64,000 nt of DNA from Notospermus geniculatus (GCA_002633025.1 NMRB01001836.1:38502-102501), one strand, 5' to 3'; shown: positions 44,665 through 55,689, counted from the first letter of the stretch. Numbers and translations are program-made. The notes: a model not told the origin generated them from the sequence alone.

Positions 44665-44870
44665 TTTGATAGCCTTTGTCACGTCCCCTTAAGAAGCAGC
44701 AGGTCCTGGGTTTGAATCCAGCCTTAACTATATGGGATTAATCATCCCTGGCTCCTCACATCTGTCACATGGGACAGTTGGCCATGGCATTGTGAGCCAT
44801 TGCGCCTTTTGCAAAGGCTTACAGGGCCAATAATGTTTTGGCTTCGGCCTTGATGGAAAAAATCAAATAC
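44665..44870 (+). repeat. SINE-A
   Basis: TGATAGCCTTTGTCACGTCC, B-box-like GGGTTTGAATCC, then GGGATTAATCATCCCTGGC. Counterpart of 38300-38570 but with a different flank. Confidence 0.8.
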
Positions 44871-45592
44871 ACTTTAAGTCGATCACAACCTTGTAACGAA
44901 AGGGGTTTTATAAAAGTACTCAATTTTGTGGGACACGCTGTGCAGTACATCCAGATTCTCATGTCAGTTTGGCCTAAGAGATAGGCCAAGGACTATTAGG
45001 CCCTACCCTCAAACAGATCGGCCATTACCAAATTGGCCACTTGATTCATCATTGCTAGAGCTGACCAACAAACCACAACAGTTGACCTCCAAAACACAAC
45101 AGAGAAAGATCACTTACGTCAACGCCACATGAAATGTAGCCAGTGAATGCCCAATGAAATTTACAACACTTCGAGACTAATCCACACTTGACAGGTTTCT
45201 ATAAAATCAACCAACACTGTAATCCGTTTCATTGATATCCACGTGTATTCCATTGTCACCGCTACTCCAGACTATCGCAGAGAGCTACATCCATTCAGAC
45301 CGATCCACTCAATCCTACACAACACAATATCTCTACACTGAGACATCCCTTCCTGCTCATCCGATACTCGCTGGTTAACTGGCGCTCTGCCGTGCAAACA
45401 ACCGCATAAACCTGTTACCATGATTCATGTCAGGCCATTACCGAACGAGTACATTATTTGGTGTACTCTGACTGTACAGTGGTTTTGCCAAAACAATCAC
45501 CTCCTGAAACAGTGATCGAAAATACGAAATAAGCATCCTTCTTCCAGTACTCTAGCATGTCTAGTAGAATATGTTGGGCATACCAACTCCAG

Positions 45593-45769
45593 GGACGGAT
45601 CCAGGATTTCGGGAAAGAAGGGGCGCGCTCTGCTAGAAACATTGAAATCTGCGGTGAATTTCAATGATTTGCTCCAAATTACAGAATTTCACAGTCAATT
45701 TTACAGATTTGTTGGCCAAAAGAGGGGGGCGTGTGCCAGGTGCGCCCCCCTTGGATCCGTGCCTGGACT
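45593..45769. mobile_element. MITE, CAGGGACGGATCC family, absent in copy 1
   Basis: Ends CAGGGACGGATCCAGG and the inverted TGGATCCGTGCCTG. Flanks AACTC and GACTC. Copy 1 has the uninterrupted site GTGACTCTTGG at 39324-39334. Confidence 0.85.
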
Positions 45770-46179
45770 CTTGGTTTTGCAACAAGAGGCCCATTGGCCT
45801 GATGCTCAGCTGATATTTGAGTCCTAGGTTTGAAGGCATGTAAGGTGTACTGCAGCCTAAAAGGAAGGTTAGTGGGTGATGTTAAATTTTATTCACCAAG
45901 TGTGCCTGGTTGGATGGGATTAAGTTTCCTATTAATTACGATTAGAGACGAAGTCGTAGATACAGAAGTTACTGGAATTTGAATTTAGTCCAGTTTTTTG
46001 GGGGCCACCCGATATATTCATGCTACGGTCAAAATCATCCAATATCCTTCATCACCAACGGTCGTCATTTCCCAAAACATCAGGGTGTTAAGCTGCCAGC
46101 GAAACTTGTGACGACCAGCACTCTCCCTGATTAACGATCTCCTCCTCCTAAGATTGTATTGTATTGTATTGTATTGTAT

Positions 46180-46320
46180 TGGATTAGATTTTTCCATCAA
46201 GGCCGAGGCTGGAGCATTATTGGCCCTGGTAAATAGGGTAGAGGCCATCGCACGCTACTCATGTTCGTTACTTGGATGGGGTCTTTTACTTGCCCTTGCA
46301 AAGGTAGGATATACTAGTAA
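46180..46320 (-). repeat. SINE-A body with adjacent SINE-B
   Basis: Counterpart of 39730-39852. SINE-B (46325-46695) follows, split by the TTAA MITE. The SINE-A head resumes at 46705-46860. Confidence 0.8.
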
Positions 46321-46385
46321 TAACAGATTTCTAAGGTGAAAGACATAGCTTCCCACCAGACTTGAACCCACGGACCCTCGCTTAA

Positions 46386-46634
46386 AGGAGTTCGACGTCC
46401 AAGTTGTAAACAAACCAGTTTGTTTACAAACAGTGGTCGGCAAACTAGTTTTATTACTTCGTGAAGGTGGCAGCACCAGTAGCGCCCTGTGATCGTTAGA
46501 CTGGTGCCCGGTCCAATGCAACTCACGATATTCACGTCAGTACATATCACTGACAATAGGTGGCAGCACCGCAGGCACCACGTGGATAGAGAACCAGTGA
46601 GTGAGTGTTTACAACTTGGACGTCCAGCTTCTTT
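46386..46634. mobile_element. TTAA MITE, AGGAGTTCGACGTCCAAG family
   Basis: AGGAGTTCGACGTCCAAGTT at the left, inverted end TTGGACGTCCAGCTTCTT at the right. TTAA before and TTAG after. Inserted in SINE-B. Copy 1 lacks it (GCATAAGGCATC at 39910). Confidence 0.8.
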
Positions 46635-46919
46635 TTAGGCATCAATCACTAGCACTCAGGGGCAGCACGCCTTAACCACTAGGCCAAATCCTCATCTTGT
46701 GAAGGTACAAGGTACAAGGCACCACGGCCTTCTGCCCCATGCGATGGACGTGAAGATCCAGTGACGATTTATCCAATATGGCCCAGGCTGGATTCAAACA
46801 TGGGAACTGACGCTTGCTAAGTGGACATGATAACCACTTTGCTATCTAGGCACCTAGCAGGAGGAGCTCATTCAGCGCATCACTTGATCCTTTCCGACCT
46901 GTTCAGAATACAAAGTGGT

Positions 46920-47425
46920 CCTTGACTCTTGGATTACTTCGATGCCCTTACAAAGGTACAAGGGACAAAGCACCACAGCTTACTGTCCTATGCGATGGAC
47001 ATAAAGAGCCAGGGATGGTTGATCCCACTGTGGCCCAGGCCCAAGATTCGAATCAGGGACCTGCCGCTTGTCGAGCAGACGCGATAGCCACTTGGTGATC
47101 AGGCAGCGGCGTCGCTAGCTTTTATGGCGTAGGGGGCAAAATTGATCGAGTGTGAAGGGTGAAGGTGGAGGGGGTCTGGGGGCCCTCCCCAGAAAAAAAT
47201 TGAAAATCTACACCCTCTCAGATGCATTTTCCCCACATATGACACTACAATAAGAGGGGAAATGACCTTTTAGAGCAAAACTTTGTTTTGTCCCTTTTTG
47301 CTCGGGGGGGGGGGGGGGGGGGNCAAACTCTTTTCAAAGGCACAAGGTACGGCCAGGAATCCTTAATCCCAGATTTGAACCTCGGACCTGCGCTTGCTGA
47401 GTGGACGAGATAACCACTATATCAG
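46920..47425 (-). repeat. SINE-A fragments and G-homopolymer
   Basis: SINE-A head at 46950-47100 (GGGATTTGAATC-like B box) and a smaller piece at 47335-47425, separated by about 200 bp and a long G-run (47304-47322). Confidence 0.7.
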
Positions 47426-47429
47426 GTCT

Positions 47430-48395
47430 CCTCGAAGACCTTCTAACATCACATCCACTCATTCCACACTCGCAAATAAACACCGATCTCAGACAAGAGA
47501 CTCTAGACTACGCGAAGATACGGAAGTACCTCGGGTAACTCAATTAAGACCCAACGTACAATGTTTAGACGAAGGCTTTCAACGATAATAACCGACGTGC
47601 CGGTTCCTGTACGCCTCGGCTCCAACCTCATTCATCGGGATTTCAGCCCCGTGGCTGGCTATCGACCGAGGTAAGTGTGATTCATGGACAGGTTTATGGA
47701 TGAGCTACCAACAACTTCATTATCATTCTGACAGCGAGACAGGTAGAGTATCTGAGGTGGGAGAGTGTTGAAGTCGTAGGTCTGTCCTCTCTACGGACTT
47801 TCCACACTTGGTGTGGAACGGATTTCGCTGTGTTCGAGCTCCCAATGTTCGGACTCCTGGTGCGGGGTATTTTTGTATTTGTATTTATTTCTGCATCAGG
47901 GCCAACGCCATGGCATCATTGGCCCTGGATTCAACTTCAGGTTCAAGCACAATTATATCTTACTTCTAGATGCCGCGACAGATGGCACTGCAATAATTAC
48001 GTGTACATGTGTTATGACATTGAGTGACCCATGGATGTATTCGAATTCACCTGCGATCGCTGGGTTTTATACTAATGGGGAGCGCCAATTGGTCACGTGA
48101 GACTAATAGAGCAGACGTGACACCTATCAGCTGCCTATAGAGGCTCATTGTTCGAGAGATGCGGTTCACCAAGCACGGCCAATCACACCTTGAATCGTCA
48201 TGAATAATAGGTGGCGTCGGTGTACTATCAGTTCAAACCCATGCGTATATTCTCGCGTGGTCTGCGTGATCGGGGTTCCCTATTGGATTTGTAATGTACA
48301 GTAAGTGCTCTGTTAGTGTTGGAGAAACCTGGACTTCTCCCGAATCCGGACCAAAAAACATGGACTTCTCGTTCAGGTGTAACTCAGCTACTACA
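47430..48395. other. unassigned DNA
   Basis: Only a SINE-A tail fragment (47885-47930, GGCATCATTGGCCCTGG). No supported gene. Confidence 0.35.
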
Positions 48396-48399
48396 ACGT

Positions 48400-48675
48400 G
48401 GGAATTTGGCCCAGTGGTTAAGGCGCGTGCCACCCCTGAGTGCTGGGACCTTATTCACAAAGCTCCCGTAACTTTAAGGGTACGCAAATCCTTTGTCAGG
48501 CTGATAGTGAACAATAGGTTGTCCTCAAAAGGACAATAGTTTGCGCACTCCCGTAAGTTACGGAAGCTTCGTGAATAAGGTCCCTGGTGATTGACGCCTT
48601 ATGCGAGGGTCGGTGGGTTTTGAATCCGGTAGGAAGATGTGTCTTTCACCTAACAAACCCATTACTATTTCTTGC
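48400..48675 (+). repeat. SINE-B split by a MITE
   Basis: A box TGGCCCAGTGG, 3' end ATGTGTCTTTCACCTAACAA. Interrupted at GTGCTGG by 48446-48583. Confidence 0.85.
48446..48583. mobile_element. palindromic MITE, GGACCTTATTCAC family
   Basis: GGACCTTATTCACAAAGCTC and the inverted GTGAATAAGGTCC. A 3-4 bp CTG(G) duplication can be read against the SINE-B consensus. Confidence 0.8.
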
Positions 48676-48852
48676 TCCACAGCTACTATAACCGACAAAA
48701 GCCACTCTTATGGCAGGTTCATCTCAGTGATTTATCAAAATATTCAATGCATTTTCAAACATTACCTGAGTTCAGTGACTCACAATAAATCATTCAGAAC
48801 AATTTCAGAAACGTTTTTTTCTCCAACAAATGGACAAAAACTGAATGTGTTC

Positions 48853-49328
48853 AGGGCTGTTTAGACGACAGAGCAAAAAGCCACATTTCAATCCGATCCG
48901 ATCCGATCGACCCACATTCAAAGCCAGATGTCATGGATGTGGTCTTCAGGATGTGCACAAGTTTACAAGACTCATTTTGACCAGGATGCACATGACGCAC
49001 TCCGACTTCAAACTGAGCGTGTGGAACTCACCATACTTGCTGGACTGATGGAGGTAGAAAGTTTACACCAATGCGCATGCACCCAGGTAAAATTAATCTG
49101 CAATTGGGTCTTGTTTGCATTTTGACGGGCAATTTCGATCCAGCCTTATCTGGACGAATCTGCATTCATAAGAAGTGGACCACCTCTTTCGGTGGTCCAC
49201 ACTTAGAATCCGGATTGCATGGTCCACATAGGGCCAGATTGGTTTACGTTTAGATGGGAAAAATAAAGAGCCACATTCTGATATGATTGGATCACATGTG
49301 GTCTTGTTCCTCCCGTCTAAACGCCCCC
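48853..49328. mobile_element. foldback element with diverged ends
   Basis: GGGCTGTTTAGACG at the left and the inverted CGTCTAAACGCCCC at the right, with subterminal CCACATTT/ATGTGG. Contains a perfect hairpin GTGGACCACCTCTTTCGGTG (49174-49203). Confidence 0.55.
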
Positions 49329-49339
49329 AACATTTGACG

Positions 49340-49470
49340 GTACCCTCTTCAGGCCTTTTGACATCATCGCGTCACCGAGATTGCCATCGCGTCATCTGCG
49401 ACGCTGGCAACGCCATGTGGCGAAATGATGTCATTACGCCACTCGAACGGGTATGACATCATTAACTCCC
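49340..49470 (-). repeat. dispersed repeat shared with 6651-6785
   Basis: Inverted copy containing CACCGAGATTGCCATCGCG and ATGATGTCATTACGCCACTC. Confidence 0.6.
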
Positions 49471-49474
49471 CAAG

Positions 49475-49995
49475 CACTCACATGAATTTAACACTTCCCC
49501 CACTGATGGAACGGGTATGGCCTATTCCATCAAATTTGATAACTGTTTGGAATTGGTGAGTATTCACAAAACGAGAGATTAAAATCTACGCACGAAAGAA
49601 ATTGACACAAACTGTACCTACACGGTTGTACATTTCAAGTGGTTGGCGTATACCACCAACAGCCAAACAGCAACACAAAGCATAAATTTCACGGTAAGTT
49701 TACCACTGAAACTTCACCTCGCACAAATACAGGAGGAGTTTTTTTCCTCCAACTGGATGCAAATCTTCATTTTTAGCCTTCGGGTCTGGAAGCTCTTCAA
49801 ATACGAGCCAGTAGAAAAACATTTTGAGCCGTTCCGCATGTGTTCACCAAGATGTTACTGATGTTTTAAACTGAATTGAACTTGGCATATATTAGAGGGA
49901 TGTTTTTCTCTATTGCTATAACTGGTGGTTTCATTTTTCAAGTACTTGCAGGCAGGTATGGCAGTTAACGTCTACTAGGGGCTACTGTGTTTGCA
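49475..49995. other. unassigned DNA
   Basis: No supported gene or element. Confidence 0.3.
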
Positions 49996-49998
49996 CAA

Positions 49999-50335
49999 CT
50001 TTGACCTCTGTGACCTTGAAAAGTAGGTCAAATCAAAAACCTGTTACATGTTATGTATCCTAATTAGATACACCTATGATACAAATTTGCAGATAATCCA
50101 GTTATTAGTGCAGGAGTTATTGCACTTTTTGTGTTTTTGGTTTTGGCCATCTGGTGGCCAAGCCAAGAATCAAATCAGACTGAAACTTGGTCTCATAGGT
50201 CAACTGACCAAGGGGTGTGTACCAAATTTCAGATCGATAGCCCCAGTGGTTATGAAACGTGCCCTGCTAATGGACGACGACGCCGTCCGCGCCGTCCGCA
50301 GCACCATGACAATAGCTCACCCCAGGTGAGCTAAA
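49999..50335 (-). repeat. GCTCACC dispersed repeat, minus orientation
   Basis: TTTGACCTCTGTGACCTTG through GGCCATCTGGTGGCC to the terminus AGCTCACCCCAGGTGAGCTA. Confidence 0.85.
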
Positions 50336-50339
50336 AATG

Positions 50340-50905
50340 GCACTTCTCAAAAACTCGCACGAGAATGAAATTTAAAATGAAACTAATTTAGACTGCAACA
50401 TCTTACAATACAACATAGAATTCTTGATACAAGTTGATGAGTCAGCAGATGAAAATCAACCTCAGCAGGATTTGAAACCATTCATGTATCATGAAAAACG
50501 ACCTTCGGAGCTCATCTCAGTAAAGGTGTACCGTGATGAAAGCACAATTCTGAAATTGGCAATGCTGACTGACGTAGATTTCAAAGTATCTAGTCGGGTT
50601 TGATGCTGGTAAGATCTGGAGGAAAAATTGAAATTGAAAAGTTTTTTTCACAAGAATCAAGATAATGACAATGAGTATTAAGTGAAAGATACAATGTTCG
50701 TCTCGGAGGTAATTTTTTCATGGGTTGCAATCAGCATGAAGACAGAGATTTCAATCACGTCAGAACAGGAGAAACTGCTTTGAAATGCAAAAGACGTTGT
50801 CTGTTTCACAAAGCGGAAATGGGGGAATATTTAACAGTACTCAGAAGATTTTTTAAGGGTTTGAAGTTTAGAGCCAAAGTGGCAAAATTACTTGATGGTT
50901 GTTTG
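50340..50905. other. unassigned DNA
   Basis: No supported gene. Confidence 0.3.
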
Positions 50906-50907
50906 GT

Positions 50908-51440
50908 GTTTACTTAGGGTTCAAACTGAGTTGAAATGGTCAGAAAATCTCAAGACTAAAGAGATCTTTTGCAGTTCAAAACTTAGAGTGAAAATGGTGA
51001 AAGATTTGAATTTCAGGTTCAAAGGTTAGAGCCAAAATATTTTGAATTTAGGGTTCAAAGGTTAGATAGAATCAAATGGTAAAGAATTTGAATTTAGGGT
51101 TCAAAAGTTAGATAGAATCGAATGGTAAAAGAATTTGAATTTAGGGTTCAAAGGTTAGAGCCAAATGGTACAACAATTTATATTTAGGGTTCAAAGGTTA
51201 GATAGTCCTAGAATCAAATGGTAAATGAATTTGATTTTAGGGTTCAAAGGTTACAATCAAATGGTAAAAGAATTTAGGGTTCAAAGGTTACATGTAGATA
51301 GAATCAAATGGTAAAAGAATTTGAGTTTAGGGTTCAAAGGTTAGATCGAACCAAATGGTAGGGTTCAAAAGTTAGATAGAATCAAATGGTAAAAGAATCT
51401 GAGTTTATGGTTCAAAGGTGAGAGCCAAATGATAAAAGAA
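50908..51440. repeat. minisatellite, about 46-bp unit
   Basis: Units read TTTAGGGTTCAAAGGTTAGA then TAGAATCAAATGGTAAAAGAA. About 11 copies with length variants. Confidence 0.95.
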
Positions 51441-51474
51441 TTTCAGGTTTATTGTTAGTGCCCTACATGCACCC

Positions 51475-51552
51475 TTCAACAAATCTGGGCTGTCAGAGTG
51501 GCAAAGTGGAACTATCTGTGACTGTCACCTCTGACGTTCCAGTTCAATCCCC
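51475..51552 (+). repeat. tRNA-like SINE fragment (SINE-D)
   Basis: GTCAGAGTGGCAAAGTGG and B-box-like CCAGTTCAATCCCC. Related pieces at 57285-57355 (minus) and 58022-58066 (plus). Confidence 0.5.
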
Positions 51553-52025
51553 AATGTGACTCATTCTGAAAGCGAATTATGATAGAGGGGTGGGTCTCTA
51601 GACCATGCAGGTTTTCTCCGGGAACTCTGGTTTCCTCCTACTGTATCAGGCAGTCCAGTTTCCCCTGCTGTAAATTTGTCAATATTGTGCAGCAAATTAT
51701 GACATTTTTGGCACGTAGCCCGCAATTCAATATTCTGTCGCAACACTGTAAAACCAGAAACATGAAATCATCGAACATTCAAGATGCATGTATAAAATAC
51801 CGCCCGGAGACAAGGAAATGTTTCGGCACCAAACATGCATCTCCATTATTATTCACGTTCCCCCAGGGACATGTAATCACACTTCAGAGATGATAGATTA
51901 TGTATTTTATACTTGCGATGAAGATTAGTATGTCCGCTGGTGCCCTCTGAGACGAGCACCCATCTTATATGTTCAGTTCAGCAGATGAGGCCGCAATGCT
52001 ACCGTTAACCATTTCAGGATGGGAG
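51553..52025. other. unassigned DNA
   Basis: No supported gene. Confidence 0.3.
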
Positions 52026-52030
52026 AAGGG

Positions 52031-52061
52031 CCTTGATAGCCTAGTGGTTATCATGTCGGTT
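52031..52061 (+). repeat. SINE-A head cut by a TTAA MITE
   Basis: CTTGATAGCCTAGTGGTTAT with a perfect A box (TAGCCTAGTGG), broken off where the next element starts. Confidence 0.75.
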
Positions 52062-52065
52062 TTAA

Positions 52066-52642
52066 AGGAGTTCGACGTCCAGGTTATAAACAAACCAGTT
52101 TGTTTACAAACAGTGGTCGGCAAACTAGTTTTATTCCTTCGTCAGGGTTTCCGCCAGAAAAAAAAATGAGGGTACGGACCAAAAAAAATATTTTTTTTTT
52201 GAAAAAAAAAATTTTTTTTGAAAAATTTTTATTTTTATTTTTATTTGTTTATTTTGGTTTTAAACGATGTTTAGTGCCATTTTAGGCGTATTTTTAAGCA
52301 CAAAATCACTTTCAATCGTGAAATATGATGTTAAATGGTGAAAAACAATGAATACTGCTGATAAATATGTGAATTTATCAAATATTTGAGGGTACGGATC
52401 CGTACCCTGGAAAAATTTTAGGGTACGGAATTTTACCCATTTTACCCTCTGGCGGAAACCCTGTTCGTGAAGGTGGCAGCACCAGTAGCGCCCCATGATC
52501 GTTAGACTGGTGCCCGGTCCAATGCAACTCACTCACGATATTCACGTCAGTACATATCACCGACAATAGGTGGCAGCACCGCAGGCGTCGCGTGGACAGA
52601 GAACCAGTGAGTGGGTGTTTACAACTTGGACGTCCAGCTCCT
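52066..52642. mobile_element. TTAA MITE carrying a nested element
   Basis: AGGAGTTCGACGTCCAGG at the left, the inverted GGACGTCCAGCTCCT at the right. TTAA before, TTAT after. Without 52143-52463 it is colinear with 46386-46634 and 63080-63339. Confidence 0.85.
52143..52463. mobile_element. CAGGGTTTCCGCCAG element with TTCGT duplication
   Basis: CAGGGTTTCCGCCAGAAAAA and inverted CTCTGGCGGAAACCCTG. TTCGT on both sides (52138-52142, 52464-52468). Other TTAA-MITE copies show the empty site TTCCTTCGTGAAGG. Confidence 0.9.
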
Positions 52643-52649
52643 TTATGTT

Positions 52650-53190
52650 AAAGTTAAAGCTTGGAGGAATTTAATTCCTCCAAGGTTAAAGTTTGGGTTT
52701 ATAGTCTGATATCAACAACAGCAGAGGTTCTCATCAGACTTTACATTTTAACCCCAGTCTATCCTGAAACCTTTCAGTAGAACTCAGATGAGCTGCTCAT
52801 TCAGTGCTACAATCTGAGCATTTCTGACCAGTACCCATTTACAGTACATTGCACAATTGACCTCCCTTCCGCGCCGCGCACCATCCGCGTACTACATGCA
52901 GCGTCATGCACGTACCATCCTCGTATCTTCCGAGGACGTGGCGCGACGTCATGGAAGGCATGCAGTGAAGACGTAACGTCATTCACCCGAGGTCACGCAA
53001 CAGAGACGCGTGACGTACCCGTACCATCCGCGATGAACTGAAGGATACCTTCCGCGCCACGTCCGAGGAAGGTACGCGGATAAAGGGAGGTCAATTGTGT
53101 TACGTACTGTATACACCTGGATGGAGAGAGGCCAGTGAGGCAAAGAGACTTGCCCAAAGTCTCACGCCACATTGGGACCCAAACCACTAC
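52650..53190 (-). repeat. SINE-C split by a TA MITE
   Basis: Minus orientation. Its body ACCCCAGTCTATCCTGAAAC matches 30667-30970. The B-box region is deleted. A hairpin CTTGGAGGAATTTAATTCCT sits at its tail (52659-52684). Confidence 0.85.
52842..53109. mobile_element. TA-flanked MITE, CAGTACATTGCACAATTGAC family
   Basis: CAGTACATTGCACAATTGAC and an inverted right end GGTCAATTGTGTTACGTACTG, TA on both sides. The SINE-C consensus (CCCATTTATACACC) gives the empty site. Confidence 0.85.
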
Positions 53191-53466
53191 ACCAGAAACT
53201 TTTACATGATTTTGAAAATAATCCCCAGCCGTCATCAGGTTTCAAGATGCACTCCAACTTTACAACATCAATCGCACTCGTATTTCCTCGACGAAATGTA
53301 CACCAGTCCAATCGCGCCGATCGTCTTAGATGTCGCCAAGTCACTCTCCCGCCATCTTGGCGCGGCTGTCAATATTTATTGATCTGCGACAAAAGAACAT
53401 TATTAATTCTGATCCAATTGATCTCGCTCAAGGCAAGAAGAATCTCTTTCAGATTGGTTAGATGTA

Positions 53467-53767
53467 CAGTACAGGTCACAATTGATATCCCTACGGCTTC
53501 GCGTAAGTTACTCGTTAGTTACGAGTAACTTACGCATAACTCATGGCTTTGGTGTCACGTAACTCACCACGTAACTGCCCAAAATCGCGTAACTCGCCTC
53601 GTAGCTCACCGTGGAACTCACCGCGTAACTAGCGAAATTCGCGTAACTCACCGCGTAACTCATTTCGTAAGTTACGCGTAACATAGCTCGTGAGTTGTTG
53701 CGTAAGTTACGAGTGACTTACGCATAACTTACGCGAATTTAGGGAGGTTAATTGCGACCTGTACTGT
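53467..53767. mobile_element. TA-flanked MITE, sister of 52842-53109
   Basis: CAGTACAGGTCACAATTGA and the inverted TTAATTGCGACCTGTACTG, TA on both sides. The interior is a series of GCGTAACTCACC and GTAAGTTACG words unlike the interior of its sister. Confidence 0.85.
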
Positions 53768-53801
53768 AGCCCGTTGGTCAGGGGCGGATCCAGGGGGGGA
53801 G

Positions 53802-53874
53802 CTCAGATTGTAGCGCTGAATGGGCAGCTCATCTAAGTTCTACTGAAAGGTTTCAGGAGAGACTGGGGTCAAAA
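53802..53874 (+). repeat. SINE-C body fragment
   Basis: CTCAGATTGTAGCGCTGAAT to GACTGGGGTCAAAA. Cut by the next element. Confidence 0.8.
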
Positions 53875-54133
53875 CCTGGCGTCCACCGGGGCACGGACAG
53901 GACGTGGAATGCAAAATTAGTATTAAAATCCGCATTCATTCAACAACCTCTCCGCATATTCTTTGAAGATTCCATTCACTGTCTTTATCATTCCTAAACA
54001 TTTTCCGGCGTTTTTGCACTTTCGGGAGAGGGCAAAATCCCCAATAGTCATTGACGCGGATAGAATGCCGAAATGACACAATTTGCTTCCGCAACCCTTC
54101 CTAATGTTGTCAGCGCTCTAGTGGACGCCACCC
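53875..54133. mobile_element. GCGTCCAC foldback MITE (short copy)
   Basis: CTGGCGTCCACCGGGGCACG and the inverted CTAGTGGACGCCA. Subterminal TCCGCATTCATTC as in 8036-8904. Confidence 0.75.
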
Positions 54134-54139
54134 ATAAAG

Positions 54140-54610
54140 AAAGGGTCCCAATGCCTGGTTGCACCAGCTATGCTCAAAGTAAGTTTGAAGTTATCCCAAC
54201 TAAGTAAGGCCCCAAAAAAATTGTCTGTTTCTTGTCCACCAACTCAGCAAAAATTGATGCGGGCATGCGAATTTTTTTTTATTTTCAAATAATTTTTCCC
54301 GTTTTCTTCATGGATGGGGGGAAATACCACCAGCAAACTATCTCTCTACATGTTTAAAGCACAGATTTCATGAAAAATAAAGATGATTTCAAGTGATGAA
54401 GCATTTCTGTGCATTGTATAGAAGGCGCTGCGTAAGCAAAGTGGGAAAATTTGAAATTGGTGAGAAAAAAAAAATTTCGATGCGGAGGGCCTGGGCATCA
54501 CGCGGGCGCGGACAAGAAACAAATACTTTATTTTTTTGGCCTAATATGATTTGCCATTACAATTTGAGGTTGAGAACGACTTTGAGGTTAGCTTCAGCAC
54601 AAAGTCGACC
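54140..54610. other. unassigned DNA
   Basis: No supported gene. Confidence 0.3.
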
Positions 54611-54614
54611 TTAA

Positions 54615-55349
54615 CTCTTTGAGTGCCAAAGACGTACTGGTACGTCAGTGTGTTTTAGGGACATTTCAGTTCACCAGATGAACACCAGAGGTCTCACCAA
54701 TCTCTAATACTGTTCTGTATCCTATGTCTATAGTAAAAGTCGCCCTCATACAACACAAAATTGCCACCACATATCGAATTCAGCAGGGAAATATCACAGG
54801 AATGGCTAGACGTGACGTCATGACGTCCTTGGGGGTGGCGGCATTCTCCGACGCTGTAGTGTTAGGCATGGTAGGCCTGTATTACCCAGGGGATACATAC
54901 ATCATGTCATGGCTATTTCTGTATGCTCCCCGGTATCCTCCCCCTTTGAGTTGGTATTCTCCCTCGACCCTGCGGGTCTCGGGAGAATACCAACTCACGG
55001 GGGAGGATACCGGGGAGCATACAGAAATAGCCATGACATAACATCTAAGTATGGCTCTCTGACTGTGGGCAATGGAATTGTGTAGTGTTTGGGACTGTGG
55101 GAGGCTTGGTGGCTGTGCTGCACCTCATTTTGGGGCAAAAATTGGCGTTTTTTGCAAAAAATACAGTTTTTGTGATCACTTTTTACAAAATGTTCCCCCC
55201 ACAAATTCTGTTTTGATGGTTGTTTTGTTGAAAGAAGAAGTAGAAACAAACACTATGAGGCCAGTTTGGGGTGTCTATCTGAATTTTTTTTTGCCTGAAA
55301 TTTTGATGGGAAAAGTGGTCTAAAACCTGTATTTCCGGCACTCAAAGAG
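54615..55349. mobile_element. piggyBac-like TTAA element, 735 bp
   Basis: CTCTTTGAGTGCC and its inverse, with TTAA on both sides (54611-54614, 55350-55353). Contains the palindrome at 54904-55040. No transposase. Confidence 0.85.
54904..55040. repeat. near-perfect palindrome nested in a TTAA element
   Basis: Arms of about 60 bp from ATGTCATGGCTATTTCTGTA pair with their inverse. Small loop around GACCCTGCGGGTC. Confidence 0.9.
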
Positions 55350-55689
55350 TTAAGTATGACTGATGCAACTGGGCCCAAGGGTTAACAAACTGGCTGTCTT
55401 TTCAATTCAATTGCGACTGCCACTGGATACAAACACAAGTCAATGATACAGCAATAAGTGACACGCGATCTTCTCATAATCTAACAGAATCACTCTCATA
55501 CATATTTCGAATTGTTAAGACATGTATCACGAGAAACGATACGCGATATTGATCACGGAGGGATCCGATGGCGCCACGGCCTGCCTCCGTATCGGGGTTG
55601 AGTCTGGTTACTGGATTGTTTCCTTAAGGGATGGGGAGATATAACTAATATAGAAATGAATACGTTTGTTTGAGATGATTTCAATAGGG

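Larger units (their letters stand above)
42194..47323 (+). repeat. tandem duplication, copy 2
   Basis: Same start and order as copy 1, ending in a longer G-run plus N at 47323. Extra relative to copy 1: a gag fragment (43602-43936), a CAGGGACGG MITE (45593-45769) and a TTAA MITE (46386-46634). Confidence 0.9.
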
